Origin: Streptomyces sp. NBC_01750
GTDB lineage: Bacteria > Actinomycetota > Actinomycetes > Streptomycetales > Streptomycetaceae
Assembly: GCF_035918095.1 (NCBI RefSeq)
Contig: NZ_CP109137.1
Span: 3,226,001-3,290,000 of the forward strand
DNA: 64,000 bases
Direction: 5' to 3'
The notes below the pieces were generated by a model. The model was not told the DNA's origin, made no database searches, and saw nothing but the letters and a program-made list of their open reading frames with translations. Position numbers and translations under genes: made by a program. Numbering within the stretch: position 1 is the first letter of the stretch; each line of letters starts with the position of its first letter. Shown here piece after piece: positions 36,419 through 45,190 of this stretch.

Positions 36419-37012
36419 TCAGACCGTCAGTGACGCGAACGCCCCGTGGGCCAGGCGCCGCAGCAGTGTCTCCGTCGCCGCCCGGCCGGGCAGGCCGCTG
36501 CCGTACGAGCCGAGGTGCGGCGTCGAGTTGAGCAGACCGAACACCGCGTGGACGGCCACCCGGGCCTCCGACTCGGGGACCTCCGGATGCAGTTCCCGTA
36601 CCGCCGCGACCCACAGCTCGACGTACTGCCGCTGCAGCTGCCGCACCAGCTTGCGGTCGCTGTCTCGCAGCCGGTCCAGCTCACGGTCGTGGAGGGTGAT
36701 CAGCGGGCGGTCGTCGAGCGCGAAGTCGATGTGCCCGTCGATGAGGGCGGCGAGCAGCGCCCGGGGGTCGGCCTCGGCCTCCTCCACCCGTAGCCGGCCG
36801 CCGCTCAGCAGCCGTTCGCTGATGCCCACGAGCAGTTCGGCGAGCATGGCGTCCTTGCCCGCGAAGTGCCGGTAGAGACCGGGGCCACTGATGCCGACGG
36901 CAGCCCCTATCTCGTCGACGCCGACGCCGTGGAAGCCGCGCTCGGCGAAGAGGCGGGCGGCCTCCTTGAGGATCTGCTCGCGGCGCTTCGGGGCGTCCGT
37001 CCTGGTGCTCAT
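36419..37012 (-). CDS. TetR-family regulator of the leucine-catabolic operon
   Basis: 197 aa. The HTH is residues 10-55 (REQILKEAARLFAERGF, then AVGISGPGLYRHFAGKDAML), followed by an all-helical ligand domain. ATG 37012 has no Shine-Dalgarno. A TAGAAT -10 ends 7 nt before the ATG on this strand and a TTAACG -35 lies 18 bp further, so the mRNA is probably leaderless. The -35 sits inside the first of two operator-like dyads, which supports autorepression together with control of the divergent carboxylase operon. Confidence 0.9.
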   Translation of the reverse strand: MSTRTDAPKRREQILKEAARLFAERGFHGVGVDEIGAAVGISGPGLYRHFAGKDAMLAELLVGISERLLSGGRLRVEEAEADPRALLAALIDGHIDFALDDRPLITLHDRELDRLRDSDRKLVRQLQRQYVELWVAAVRELHPEVPESEARVAVHAVFGLLNSTPHLGSYGSGLPGRAATETLLRRLAHGAFASLTV

Positions 37013-37034
37013 GGCATTGATTCTAGACAAGGCT

Positions 37035-37050
37035 GTTAGCGCTCGTTAAC
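37035..37050. promoter_or_regulatory. TetR operator candidate, copy 1
   Basis: GTTAGCGCTCGTTAAC, an imperfect dyad, overlaps the inferred -35 of the leaderless tetR promoter and lies 84 bp before the carboxyltransferase start. Its near-copy begins 29 bp to the right. Confidence 0.65.
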
Positions 37051-37063
37051 CTGGTGGAAACGC

Positions 37064-37079
37064 GTTAACGCTCATTAAC
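37064..37079. promoter_or_regulatory. TetR operator candidate, copy 2
   Basis: GTTAACGCTCATTAAC matches copy 1 at 14 of 16 positions in the same orientation. Centre-to-centre spacing is 29 bp, close to three helical turns, so two dimers could bind the same face of the DNA. Confidence 0.65.
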
Positions 37080-37133
37080 TGATCCTCGTACGGAAGCGAC
37101 AACGGAGTCGTACGGGCAAGGGGGCTCAAGACG

Positions 37134-38750
37134 ATGCAGCAGGCACCCGTGCTGGCGAGCGCGGCAGACCCCGCCTCGGCGGCCTGGCAGGCCAACGAGG
37201 CGGCGCACCAGGAGCTCGCCGACGGTCTGCGCGGCCGGCTGGCGGCAGCCCGCCTCGGCGGCGGCGAGAAGGCCCGCGCCCGGCACACGGCGCGCGGGAA
37301 GCTGCTGCCGCGCGACCGTGTGGACACCCTCCTCGACCCGGGCTCGCCCTTCCTGGAGCTCGCGCCGCTCGCGGCGGAGGGGATGTACGGCGGGCAGGCC
37401 CCGGCCGCCGGAGTGATCGCCGGTATCGGGCGGGTCAGCGGCCGCGAGGTCGTCGTCGTCGCCAATGACGCCACGGTCAAGGGCGGCACCTACTACCCGA
37501 TGACGGTCAAGAAGCACCTGCGCGCCCAGGAGGTGGCGCTGGAGAACCGCCTGCCCTGTGTGTATCTGGTGGACTCGGGCGGCGCCTTCCTGCCCATGCA
37601 GGACGAGGTCTTCCCGGACCGCGAGCACTTCGGGCGGATCTTCTACAACCAGGCGCGGATGTCCGGCGCGCGCATCCCGCAGATCGCGGCGGTGCTCGGC
37701 TCCTGCACGGCCGGCGGGGCGTACGTCCCGGCGATGAGCGACGAAGCCGTCATCGTTCGCGGCCAGGGCACGATCTTCCTTGGCGGTCCGCCCCTGGTGA
37801 AGGCCGCGACCGGCGAGGTCGTCACGGCGGAGGAGCTGGGCGGCGGCGAGGTCCACTCCCGGATCTCCGGCGTCACCGACCATCTCGCCGAGGACGACGC
37901 GCACGCGCTGCGGATCGTACGGAACATCGTGGCTACGCTCCCCGAGCGCGGCCCGCTCCCCTGGTCGGTCAAGCCTGCCGAGGAGCCGAAGGTGGACCCC
38001 GCCGGGCTGTACGGCGCGGTGCCGGTGGACTCCCGCACTCCCTATGACGTACGCGAAGTGATCGCCCGGATCGTGGACGCCTCCCGGTTCGCGGAGTTCA
38101 AGTCGGAGTTCGGCACGACGCTGATCACCGGCTTCGCCCGGATCCACGGTCACCCGGTCGGCATCGTCGCCAACAACGGCATCCTGTTCTCCGAATCCGC
38201 CCAGAAGGGCGCGCACTTCATCGAGCTGTGCGACCAGCGCGGTATCCCGCTGCTCTTCCTGCAGAACATCTCGGGCTTCATGGTCGGCCGGGACTACGAG
38301 GCGGGCGGCATCGCCAAGCACGGCGCGAAGATGGTCACGGCCGTGGCCTGCACCCGGGTGCCGAAGCTGACGGTCGTCGTCGGCGGCTCGTACGGCGCGG
38401 GGAACTACTCGATGTGCGGCAGGGCCTACTCCCCGCGCTTTCTGTGGATGTGGCCGAACGCCAAGATCTCGGTGATGGGCGGCGAGCAGGCCGCTTCGGT
38501 GCTGGCGACGGTCAAGCGCGACCAGCTCGAGGGCCGGGGCGAGGTGTGGCCCGCCGCCGAGGAGGAGGCCTTCAAGGAGCCGATCCGCGCGCAGTACGAG
38601 CAGCAGGGCAACGCCTACTACGCCACGGCACGGCTGTGGGACGACGGCGTGATCGACCCGATGGAGACCCGGCAGGTGCTGGGTCTGGCCCTGACCGCGT
38701 GTGCCAACGCCCCGCTGGGTGAGCCCGGCTTCGGCGTCTTCCGGATGTGA
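37134..38750 (+). CDS. accD1: Acyl-CoA carboxylase, carboxyltransferase subunit
   Basis: 538 aa crotonase-fold carboxyltransferase. Oxyanion loops appear as [21 protein letters not shown] (acyl-CoA side) and [22 protein letters not shown] (biotin side). These match methylcrotonyl-CoA carboxylase beta subunits (FLPMQ and the SGFMVG loop). With the biotin carboxylase, HMG-CoA lyase and acyl-CoA dehydrogenase genes downstream it forms the leucine/isovalerate degradation route. First gene of the operon, under two TetR-type dyads. Methylcrotonyl-CoA as substrate is inferred from context. Confidence 0.92.
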   Translation: MQQAPVLASAADPASAAWQANEAAHQELADGLRGRLAAARLGGGEKARARHTARGKLLPRDRVDTLLDPGSPFLELAPLAAEGMYGGQAPAAGVIAGIGRVSGREVVVVANDATVKGGTYYPMTVKKHLRAQEVALENRLPCVYLVDSGGAFLPMQDEVFPDREHFGRIFYNQARMSGARIPQIAAVLGSCTAGGAYVPAMSDEAVIVRGQGTIFLGGPPLVKAATGEVVTAEELGGGEVHSRISGVTDHLAEDDAHALRIVRNIVATLPERGPLPWSVKPAEEPKVDPAGLYGAVPVDSRTPYDVREVIARIVDASRFAEFKSEFGTTLITGFARIHGHPVGIVANNGILFSESAQKGAHFIELCDQRGIPLLFLQNISGFMVGRDYEAGGIAKHGAKMVTAVACTRVPKLTVVVGGSYGAGNYSMCGRAYSPRFLWMWPNAKISVMGGEQAASVLATVKRDQLEGRGEVWPAAEEEAFKEPIRAQYEQQGNAYYATARLWDDGVIDPMETRQVLGLALTACANAPLGEPGFGVFRM

Positions 38751-38758
38751 GGACCTCC

Positions 38759-40777
38759 ATGTTCAGCACTGTCCTGGTCGCCAACCGAGGCGAGATCGCG
38801 GTACGGGTCATCCGCACCCTGCGCGCGATGGGCATCCGATCGGTCGCCGTCTTCAGTGACGCGGACGCGGACGCGCGGCACGTACGGGAGGCGGACACGG
38901 CGGTCCGTATCGGCCCCGCGCCCGCGGCGGAGAGCTATCTCTGCGTGGAGCGCCTGCTGGAGGCCGCGGCCCGGACCGGCGCCGAGGCGGTCCACCCGGG
39001 CTACGGCTTCCTCGCCGAGAACGCGGGCTTCGCGCAGGCCTGCGCCGACGCCGGCCTGGTCTTCATCGGCCCGTCGGCCTCGGCGATCTCGTTGATGGGC
39101 GACAAGATCCGCGCGAAGGAGACGGTGCAGGCGGCCGGCGTCCCGGTGGTGCCCGGCTCCTCCGGGTCCGGACTGACGGACGATCAACTGGCGGCTGCCG
39201 CCAGAGAGATCGGTATGCCGGTGCTGCTGAAGCCGTCGGCGGGCGGCGGCGGCAAGGGTATGCGGCTCACCCGGGTCGAGTCCGCGCTGCTCGAGGAGAT
39301 CGCGGCGGCCCGCCGCGAGGCGCGTGCCTCCTTCGGTGACGACACACTGCTGGTGGAACGGTGGATCGACCGGCCCCGGCATATCGAGATCCAGGTCCTG
39401 GCGGACGGTCACGGCCAGGTGGTCCACCTCGGCGAGCGTGAGTGCTCGTTGCAGCGCCGCCACCAGAAGATCATCGAGGAGGCGCCGAGCGTCCTGCTGG
39501 ACGAGAAGACCCGGGCCGCGATGGGCGAGGCGGCGGTCCAGGCGGCCCGCTCGTGCGGCTACCGGGGCGCAGGCACCGTGGAGTTCATCGTCCCGGGCCA
39601 CGACCCGTCCGCGTACTACTTCATGGAGATGAACACCCGCCTCCAGGTCGAGCACCCGGTGACGGAGTTCGTCACCGGCCTGGATCTGGTGGAGTGGCAA
39701 CTGCGGGTCGCGGCGGGCGAACAACTGCCTTTCGCGCAGGAGGACATCAGCCTCACCGGCCACGCGGTCGAGGCCCGTATCTGCGCCGAGGACCCCGCAC
39801 GCGGCTTCCTGCCCTCGGGCGGCACGGTCCTCGCGCTGCACGAGCCGCAGGGCGACGGGGTGCGCACCGACTCGGGCCTGTCCGAGGGCACGGAGGTCGG
39901 CAGCCTGTACGACCCGATGCTGTCGAAGGTCATCGCGTACGGCCCCGACCGCCCGACCGCCCTGCGCAAACTGCGCGCGGCTCTCGCCGGCACGGTCACC
40001 CTCGGCGTCCCGACGAACGCGGGCTTCCTGCGCCGACTGCTGGCCCACGAATCGGTCGTCTCCGGCGACCTGGACACGGGCCTGGTGGAGCGTGAGGCGG
40101 ACGACCTGGTCCCGGAAGGTGTCCCGGACGAGGTGTACGCGGCAGCCGCGGCGGTACGGCTCGCCGGGCCGGCCCCGCAGCGGGGTGCGGGCTGGGTGGA
40201 CCCCTTCTCGGTGTCGAACGCCTGGCGCCTGGGCGGCACCCCCGCCTGGACGGTCCATGACTTCCGTGTTCCCGGCCACGATCCGGTGCAGCTGCGCACG
40301 CGCACGGTGGCCGGAGCCACGGAAATCGCGCTCGGCGAAGCCGCGGCTGCGGCCGGTGCGGAGCTGCCGGGCCGGTGGTCCGGCGCCCGGCTCGTGGCGC
40401 TCGAGCCCGGGCGGGTGACGGTCGAACTCGACGGCGTCACCCACACCTTCCACCGCTCCGGCAGCTGGCTCGGCCGGGACGGCGACAGCTGGCACGTGCT
40501 GGACCACGACCCGGTGGAGGCCTCTCTCAGCGGCGCCGCGCACGCCGGCGCCGACACCCTGGCGGCACCGATGCCGGGCACCGTCACCGTGGTGAAGGTC
40601 GCCGTCGGGGACGAGGTCGACGCGGGCCAGAGTCTGCTGGTCGTCGAGGCGATGAAGATGGAGCACGTCATCTCCGCCCCGCATGCCGGCACCGTCACGG
40701 AACTGGACGTCACACCCGGCTCGACCGTCGCCATGGACCAGATCCTGGCGGTCGTCACCCCGAGGGAGGAAGCATGA
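38759..40777 (+). CDS. accA1: Acyl-CoA carboxylase, biotin carboxylase + BCCP subunit
   Basis: 672 aa. A biotin carboxylase domain covers roughly residues 1-445 (VLVANRGEIAVRVIRTL, the ATP-grasp KPSAGGGGKGMRL and FMEMNTRLQVEHPVTE). A middle linker domain follows, and the C-terminal biotinyl domain has VVEAMKMEHV with the biotinylated Lys. The ATG at 38759 follows GAGGA; an in-frame GTG at 38747 overlaps the previous stop. Together with the carboxyltransferase it should carboxylate 3-methylcrotonyl-CoA (context inference). Confidence 0.93.
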   Translation: MFSTVLVANRGEIAVRVIRTLRAMGIRSVAVFSDADADARHVREADTAVRIGPAPAAESYLCVERLLEAAARTGAEAVHPGYGFLAENAGFAQACADAGLVFIGPSASAISLMGDKIRAKETVQAAGVPVVPGSSGSGLTDDQLAAAAREIGMPVLLKPSAGGGGKGMRLTRVESALLEEIAAARREARASFGDDTLLVERWIDRPRHIEIQVLADGHGQVVHLGERECSLQRRHQKIIEEAPSVLLDEKTRAAMGEAAVQAARSCGYRGAGTVEFIVPGHDPSAYYFMEMNTRLQVEHPVTEFVTGLDLVEWQLRVAAGEQLPFAQEDISLTGHAVEARICAEDPARGFLPSGGTVLALHEPQGDGVRTDSGLSEGTEVGSLYDPMLSKVIAYGPDRPTALRKLRAALAGTVTLGVPTNAGFLRRLLAHESVVSGDLDTGLVEREADDLVPEGVPDEVYAAAAAVRLAGPAPQRGAGWVDPFSVSNAWRLGGTPAWTVHDFRVPGHDPVQLRTRTVAGATEIALGEAAAAAGAELPGRWSGARLVALEPGRVTVELDGVTHTFHRSGSWLGRDGDSWHVLDHDPVEASLSGAAHAGADTLAAPMPGTVTVVKVAVGDEVDAGQSLLVVEAMKMEHVISAPHAGTVTELDVTPGSTVAMDQILAVVTPREEA

Positions 40778-41715
40778 CCGACGGGCTGCCCATGGCCGTT
40801 CCCGTGCAGGATCTGCCGCCCCGCGTCCGCATCCACGAGGTCGGTGCCCGCGACGGGCTGCAGAACGAGAAGACGGTCGTTCCGACCGAGGTCAAGGCCG
40901 AGTTCATCCACCGGCTCGCCGACGCCGGTCTGGCCACGATCGAGGCGACCAGCTTCGTCCACCCCAAGTGGGTGCCCCAACTCGCCGACGCCGAGCAGCT
41001 GTTCCCCCTGCTCGGCGACATCGAAGGCGTCGCGCTGCCCGTCCTCGTACCGAACGAACGCGGGCTCGAGCGGGCTACGGCCCTCGGTGCGCGCCGGATC
41101 GCCGTGTTCGGATCGGCGACCGAGACCTTCGCGCAGCGCAATCTCAACCGCACTGTCGACGAGTCGCTGGCGATGTTCGAGCCGGTCGTCGCCAAGGCCC
41201 GCGCCGACAAGATCCATGTCCGCGGCTATCTCTCCATGTGCTTCGGCGACCCGTGGGAGGGCCCGGTCCCCGTCCACCAGGTAGTCCGGGTCGCCAAGCG
41301 GCTGATGGACCTCGGCTGCGACGAACTGAGCCTCGGCGACACCATCGGCGTGGCCACGCCGGGCCATGTGCAGAACCTGCTCGCCGAGCTCAACGAGGAG
41401 GGCGTGCCCACCTCGGCGATCGGCGTGCACTTCCACGACACCTACGGCCAGGCCCTCGCCAACACCCTGGCCGCGCTCCAGCACGGTGTGACCACCGTGG
41501 ACGCCTCCGCGGGCGGCCTCGGCGGCTGCCCGTACGCGAAGAGCGCGACCGGAAACCTCGCCACCGAAGACCTCGTGTGGATGCTCGACGGCCTCGGCAT
41601 CGAATCCGGGGTCGACCTCGGCCGGCTCACCGCCACCAGCGTGTGGATGGCCGAACAGCTGGGCCGTCCCAGCCCGTCCCGCACCGTGCGTGCCCTCTCC
41701 CACAAGGAGTCGTAG
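40774..41715 (+). CDS. hmgL: Hydroxymethylglutaryl-CoA lyase
   Basis: 313 aa TIM-barrel lyase. It starts PPRVRIHEVGARDGLQNEK with the metal/substrate Arg-Asp, has SFVHPKWVPQLADAE, and ends with HFHDTYGQALANTLAALQHG and GGLGGCPYAKSATGN, where the Cys is the family's redox-sensitive active-site residue. It cleaves HMG-CoA to acetyl-CoA and acetoacetate, the last step of leucine breakdown. Its ATG overlaps the previous stop (ATGA) with GAGGGAGGA upstream. No methylglutaconyl-CoA hydratase gene is present in this operon. Confidence 0.94.
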   Translation: MTDGLPMAVPVQDLPPRVRIHEVGARDGLQNEKTVVPTEVKAEFIHRLADAGLATIEATSFVHPKWVPQLADAEQLFPLLGDIEGVALPVLVPNERGLERATALGARRIAVFGSATETFAQRNLNRTVDESLAMFEPVVAKARADKIHVRGYLSMCFGDPWEGPVPVHQVVRVAKRLMDLGCDELSLGDTIGVATPGHVQNLLAELNEEGVPTSAIGVHFHDTYGQALANTLAALQHGVTTVDASAGGLGGCPYAKSATGNLATEDLVWMLDGLGIESGVDLGRLTATSVWMAEQLGRPSPSRTVRALSHKES

Positions 41716-41717
41716 CA

Positions 41718-42878
41718 ATGTCGCTCGACCATCGCCTCACCCCTGAACACGAGGAACTGCGCCGCACCGTCGAGGCGTTCGCGCACGACGTCGTCGCGCC
41801 GAAGATCGGCGACTTCTACGAGCGCCATGAGTTCCCGTACGAGATCATCCGCGAGATGGGCCGTATGGGCCTGTTCGGACTGCCCTTCCCCGAGGAGTAC
41901 GGCGGCATGGGTGGCGACTATCTCGCCCTCGGCATCGCCCTCGAGGAGCTGGCGCGCGTCGACTCGTCCGTCGCCATCACACTCGAGGCCGGCGTCTCGC
42001 TCGGCGCGATGCCGGTCTACCGCTTCGGCACGGATGAGCAGAAGCAGGAGTGGCTGCCGCGGCTCTGCTCGGGCGAGCTGCTCGGCGCGTTCGGGCTGAC
42101 CGAGCCCGGCGCCGGCTCGGACGCGGGTGGCACGAGGACCACGGCCGTCCGGGACGGCGACGAGTGGGTCATCAACGGCTCCAAGTGCTTCATCACCAAC
42201 TCCGGTACGGACATCACCGGTCTGGTGACGGTCACGGCGGTCACCGGCCGCACTTCCGACGGCAAGCCGCTGATCTCCTCGATCATCGTCCCGTCCGGCA
42301 CTCCCGGCTTCACGGTCGCCGCGCCCTACTCCAAGGTCGGGTGGAACGCCTCGGACACGCGCGAACTCTCCTTCGACGGCGTCCGGGTGCCGCTCGCCAA
42401 TCTGCTCGGCGAGGAGGGCCGCGGATACGCCCAGTTCCTGCGGATCCTCGACGAGGGCCGCATCGCGATCTCGGCACTGGCGACCGGACTCGCGCAGGGC
42501 TGTGTGGACGAGTCCGTGAAGTACGCCAAGGAGCGCCAGGCCTTCGGCCGGCCGATCGGCGCCAACCAGGCGATCCAGTTCAAGATCGCCGACATGGAGA
42601 TGCGGGCGCACATGGCCCGGGTCGGCTGGCGGGACGCGGCCTCGCGTCTCGTCCAGGGCGAGCCGTTCAAGAAGGAGGCGGCGCTCGCCAAGCTGTACTC
42701 GTCGACCGTCGCCGTCGACAACGCCCGCGAGGCCACCCAGATCCATGGCGGCTACGGCTTCATGAACGAGTACCCGGTGGCCAGGATGTGGCGGGACTCC
42801 AAGATCCTGGAGATCGGCGAGGGTACGAGTGAGGTTCAACGGATGCTGATCGCAAGGGAGTTGGGCCTGTCAGGCTGA
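41718..42878 (+). CDS. acdH: Acyl-CoA dehydrogenase, branched-chain type
   Basis: 386 aa. Motifs are FGLTEPGAGSDAGGTRTTA, WVINGSKCFITNSG, the FAD helix ERQAFGRPIGANQAIQFK and the C-terminal IHGGYGFMNEYPVARMWRDS followed by ILEIGEGTSEVQRMLIAREL. It fits isovaleryl/isobutyryl-CoA dehydrogenases and supplies the first committed oxidation of the leucine route encoded upstream. Only 2 nt separate it from the HMG-CoA lyase stop; AAGGAG lies 8 nt before the ATG. Confidence 0.93.
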   Translation: MSLDHRLTPEHEELRRTVEAFAHDVVAPKIGDFYERHEFPYEIIREMGRMGLFGLPFPEEYGGMGGDYLALGIALEELARVDSSVAITLEAGVSLGAMPVYRFGTDEQKQEWLPRLCSGELLGAFGLTEPGAGSDAGGTRTTAVRDGDEWVINGSKCFITNSGTDITGLVTVTAVTGRTSDGKPLISSIIVPSGTPGFTVAAPYSKVGWNASDTRELSFDGVRVPLANLLGEEGRGYAQFLRILDEGRIAISALATGLAQGCVDESVKYAKERQAFGRPIGANQAIQFKIADMEMRAHMARVGWRDAASRLVQGEPFKKEAALAKLYSSTVAVDNAREATQIHGGYGFMNEYPVARMWRDSKILEIGEGTSEVQRMLIARELGLSG

Positions 42879-42891
42879 TACGCGCGTGAAC

Positions 42892-42920
42892 GGGGGGCGG
42901 CCTGGAAAGGGTCGCCCCCC
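42892..42920 (+). terminator. Hairpin ending the leucine-catabolic operon
   Basis: An 11-bp stem (892-902 with 910-920; outer arms GGGGGGCG/CGCCCCCC) with a 7-nt loop begins 13 nt past the acdH stop. No T-run follows, as is common for GC-rich actinobacterial terminators. Confidence 0.65.
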
Positions 42921-43009
42921 TGCTGGCGTTCGGGCGCGGTTCCGGGCGGGCCGCGAGGTGTCCCCGACCCCGGCGTCCGCTTCGGGGCAGGCGCCCTCTG
43001 GACGGAAGC

Positions 43010-43028
43010 TAAGGTTAGGCTAACCTAC
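43010..43028. promoter_or_regulatory. Iron box (DmdR1-type) upstream of desE
   Basis: TAAGGTTAGGCTAACCTAC matches the 19-bp Streptomyces iron box (TTAGGTTAGGCTCACCTAA) bound by DmdR/IdeR-type Fe2+ repressors. It lies about 50 bp before desE, so uptake should be induced by iron starvation. Confidence 0.92.
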
Positions 43029-43079
43029 CCTTCGAACTGCCCAGTGGCCGAATCGGCACGGACGAAAGCGGACATCATC

Positions 43080-44105
43080 ATGCCCAACGCCCGCCCTTCC
43101 CATCTCACCCGTCGCGGTCTGCTCGCCGCGGGCGGCGCCCTCGGAATCGGCGCCGCGCTCGCCGCCTGCGGCAAGAGCGACGCCAAGGGCGGCTCGGGCA
43201 AGGCCGCCGAGAAGTCCGGCCCCTGGTCCTTCACCGACGACCGCGGTACGAAGGTCCGGCTGAAGACGACCCCGAGGAACATCGTCGCGTTCACCGGCAC
43301 CGCCGCGGCGCTGTACGACTACGGCGTCGAGGTCAAGGGCGTCTTCGGCCCGACCAAGGGCAAGGACGGCAAGCCCGACGTCCAGGCCGGCGACCTCGAC
43401 ATCAACAAGGTCAAGATCATCGGCAATGTCTACGGCGAGTTCAACATCGAGCAGTACGCGGCCCTCAGCCCCGAGCTGCTGATCACCAACATGTGGGCCA
43501 AGGACGACCCGTGGTACGTTCCGCCGCAGTCCAAGGACAAGATCATGAAGCTGGCTCCCAGCGTGCTGCTGTGGGCGGCCGGGACCACGATGCAGAAGGC
43601 GCTGCAGCGCCACGCCGAGCTCGCCGAGTCCCTCGGCGGTGACGTCAAGGGCAAGCAGGCCGCTGCCGCCAAGGCCCGCTTCGAAAAGGCCGCGGCCCGG
43701 CTGCGCGCAGCCGCCAAGGCCAAGCCGGACATCAAGGTGCTCATCGGCTCCGCCAGCCAGGACCTCTTCTATGTCTCCGTGCCGAAGATGTCGGCCGACA
43801 CCCTGTACTTCCAGGAACTGGGCGTGAAGTTCGTCGAGCCGAAGGCGAACGCCCAGGGCTTCTTCGAGGAGCTCAGCTGGGAGAACATCGGCAAGTACGG
43901 CGCCGACATCATCATCATGGACAACCGCTCCTCGGCCCTGCAGCCCGCCGCGCTCACCTCCAAGCCGACCTGGACCAAGCTGCCCGCGGTCAAGGCCGGT
44001 CAGGTCCTGCCGCGCGTCACCGAGCCGATCTACTCCTACGAGAAGTGCGCGCCGATCCTCGAGGACCTGGCCAAGGCCATCGAGACCGCGAAGAAGGTCG
44101 CCTGA
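43080..44105 (+). CDS. desE: DesE, ferrioxamine-binding lipoprotein
   Basis: 341 aa from ATG 43080. A GTG at 43044 would add 12 residues. The signal region holds both a twin-arginine stretch (LTRRGLLAAGG) and a lipobox ALAAC, so export as a Tat lipoprotein is likely. The mature part is an FecB/FhuD-type periplasmic-binding fold (PRNIVAFTGTAAALYDYGVE, LSPELLITNMWAKD). It captures ferric hydroxamates such as ferrioxamine at the cell surface. Position after an iron box and before desF and desABCD supports the name. Confidence 0.93.
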   Translation: MPNARPSHLTRRGLLAAGGALGIGAALAACGKSDAKGGSGKAAEKSGPWSFTDDRGTKVRLKTTPRNIVAFTGTAAALYDYGVEVKGVFGPTKGKDGKPDVQAGDLDINKVKIIGNVYGEFNIEQYAALSPELLITNMWAKDDPWYVPPQSKDKIMKLAPSVLLWAAGTTMQKALQRHAELAESLGGDVKGKQAAAAKARFEKAAARLRAAAKAKPDIKVLIGSASQDLFYVSVPKMSADTLYFQELGVKFVEPKANAQGFFEELSWENIGKYGADIIIMDNRSSALQPAALTSKPTWTKLPAVKAGQVLPRVTEPIYSYEKCAPILEDLAKAIETAKKVA

Positions 44106-44107
44106 CC

Positions 44108-45043
44108 ATGACGACTGCCGAGCCCGCCCCGTTCCGCTTCTTCGACCTTCAGGTGATACGGACCCGGCGGCTCGGCCCGTCCATGGTCCGCATCACCTTC
44201 GGGGGCGAGGACCTCAAGGACTTCGCCGCCGGAGGCCGCGACCAGTCCCTCTCGCTCTTCCTTCCCCAGCCCGGCCAGGACGCGCCCGTCGTTCCCGTCG
44301 ACGCCGGTGACGGCAGCGCCGTCTTCGCCGCCTGGCGGGCGCTGCCGGACGATGTACGGGCCGTGATGCGCTCGTACACGGTGCGGGAGCAGCGCCGGCT
44401 CCCGGGCGAGGCGGGCGAGATGGACATCGACTTCGCGCTCCACGGTGCGACGTCGGACGCTGTGACATCGGATGCCGAGGCGGCGGACGTCGGGGCGGCG
44501 GACGTCGGACCGGCCTGCCGCTGGGCGAGCCGGGCGGCGCCGGGCCACCGCGTGATGGTGCTCGGTCCGGCCGTCGCCGACAACACCGCCGTACGCTGCC
44601 GGCCGCCCGAGGACACCGAGTGGGTGCTGATCTGGGCCGACGAGACGGCCCTGCCGGCCGCCGCGGCGATCCTCGAGTGGCTGCCGGCCCGCCTGAAGGC
44701 CCGGGTCTGGCTCGAGGTGCAGCACGGCGACGACCGCCAGGAGCTGAGGACCGCCGCCGACGCGCGGATCACCTGGCTGATACGGGACGAGGGCGCGCCG
44801 TCCGCTCTGGAGGCGGTCAGCGCCGCCGAGTTGCCCGAGGGCACGGCGTACGCCTGGATCGCGGGCGAGTCGGGCAGCGTGAAGGCGCTGCGCCGCCATC
44901 TCGTGCGTGACCGTGAACTCGACCGCCGACGCGTCACGTTCGTCGGCTACTGGAAGCGCGGCGTGAGCGAGGACGGCCTCCGCGAGGAGGCCGGGACCGC
45001 CGCGGCCGAGGAGACCGCGGAGTCCGAGTCCGCCGACGTGTGA
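44108..45043 (+). CDS. desF: Siderophore-interacting protein (ferric siderophore reductase, DesF-like)
   Basis: 311 aa flavoprotein of the SIP/ViuB family. The FAD motif RSYTVR (near residue 99) is followed by a DIDFALHG strand, and the C-terminal NADPH domain includes WVLIWADETALPAAAAILEW and RRVTFVGYWKRG. It should reduce Fe3+ in imported ferrioxamine. The start is 2 nt after the desE stop, so the genes are coupled. An unusual insert, ATSDAVTSDAEAADVGAADV, lies within the FAD domain and is built of tandem repeats. The C-terminal tail is Glu/Ala-rich. Confidence 0.9.
   Translation: MTTAEPAPFRFFDLQVIRTRRLGPSMVRITFGGEDLKDFAAGGRDQSLSLFLPQPGQDAPVVPVDAGDGSAVFAAWRALPDDVRAVMRSYTVREQRRLPGEAGEMDIDFALHGATSDAVTSDAEAADVGAADVGPACRWASRAAPGHRVMVLGPAVADNTAVRCRPPEDTEWVLIWADETALPAAAAILEWLPARLKARVWLEVQHGDDRQELRTAADARITWLIRDEGAPSALEAVSAAELPEGTAYAWIAGESGSVKALRRHLVRDRELDRRRVTFVGYWKRGVSEDGLREEAGTAAAEETAESESADV
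44479..44508 (+). repeat. 15-bp perfect tandem repeat inside desF
   Basis: GGCGGCGGACGTCGG occurs twice without a gap, encoding the AADVG repeats of the insert between the FAD-domain strands. The preceding bases (44449-44476) hold a weaker repeat of the TCGGAYGC type. Confidence 0.85.
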
Positions 45044-45061
45044 ACAACGCCATAACAGGTG

Positions 45062-45076
45062 CGCCCCGAGGGGGCG
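45062..45076 (+). terminator. Short GC hairpin after desF
   Basis: CGCCCC-GAG-GGGGCG lies 19 nt after the desF stop and just before the desA iron box. It probably separates the uptake and biosynthesis transcripts. Confidence 0.45.
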
Positions 45077-45096
45077 AGGGGCCATTGGTTGAGAAG

Positions 45097-45115
45097 TTAG
45101 GTTAGGCTAACCTTA
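45097..45115. promoter_or_regulatory. Iron box upstream of desABCD
   Basis: TTAGGTTAGGCTAACCTTA fits the 19-bp Streptomyces iron-box consensus closely and shares its core with the desE copy. It lies 76 bp before desA and should repress siderophore synthesis when iron is sufficient. Confidence 0.93.
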
Positions 45116-45190
45116 CTTCGATGCCGCCCCTCGCCCCCTCTTCCTGTCCTGAGTGGGCCGGCCAAGTCCCCGCATCAGGGAGGACATTGC

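Noticed and set aside
38618..41718. Long minus-strand frames (about 690-700 codons each) opposite the carboxylase and HMG-CoA lyase genes
   Set aside because: They are exact antisense shadows of a conserved operon with textbook motifs on the plus strand.
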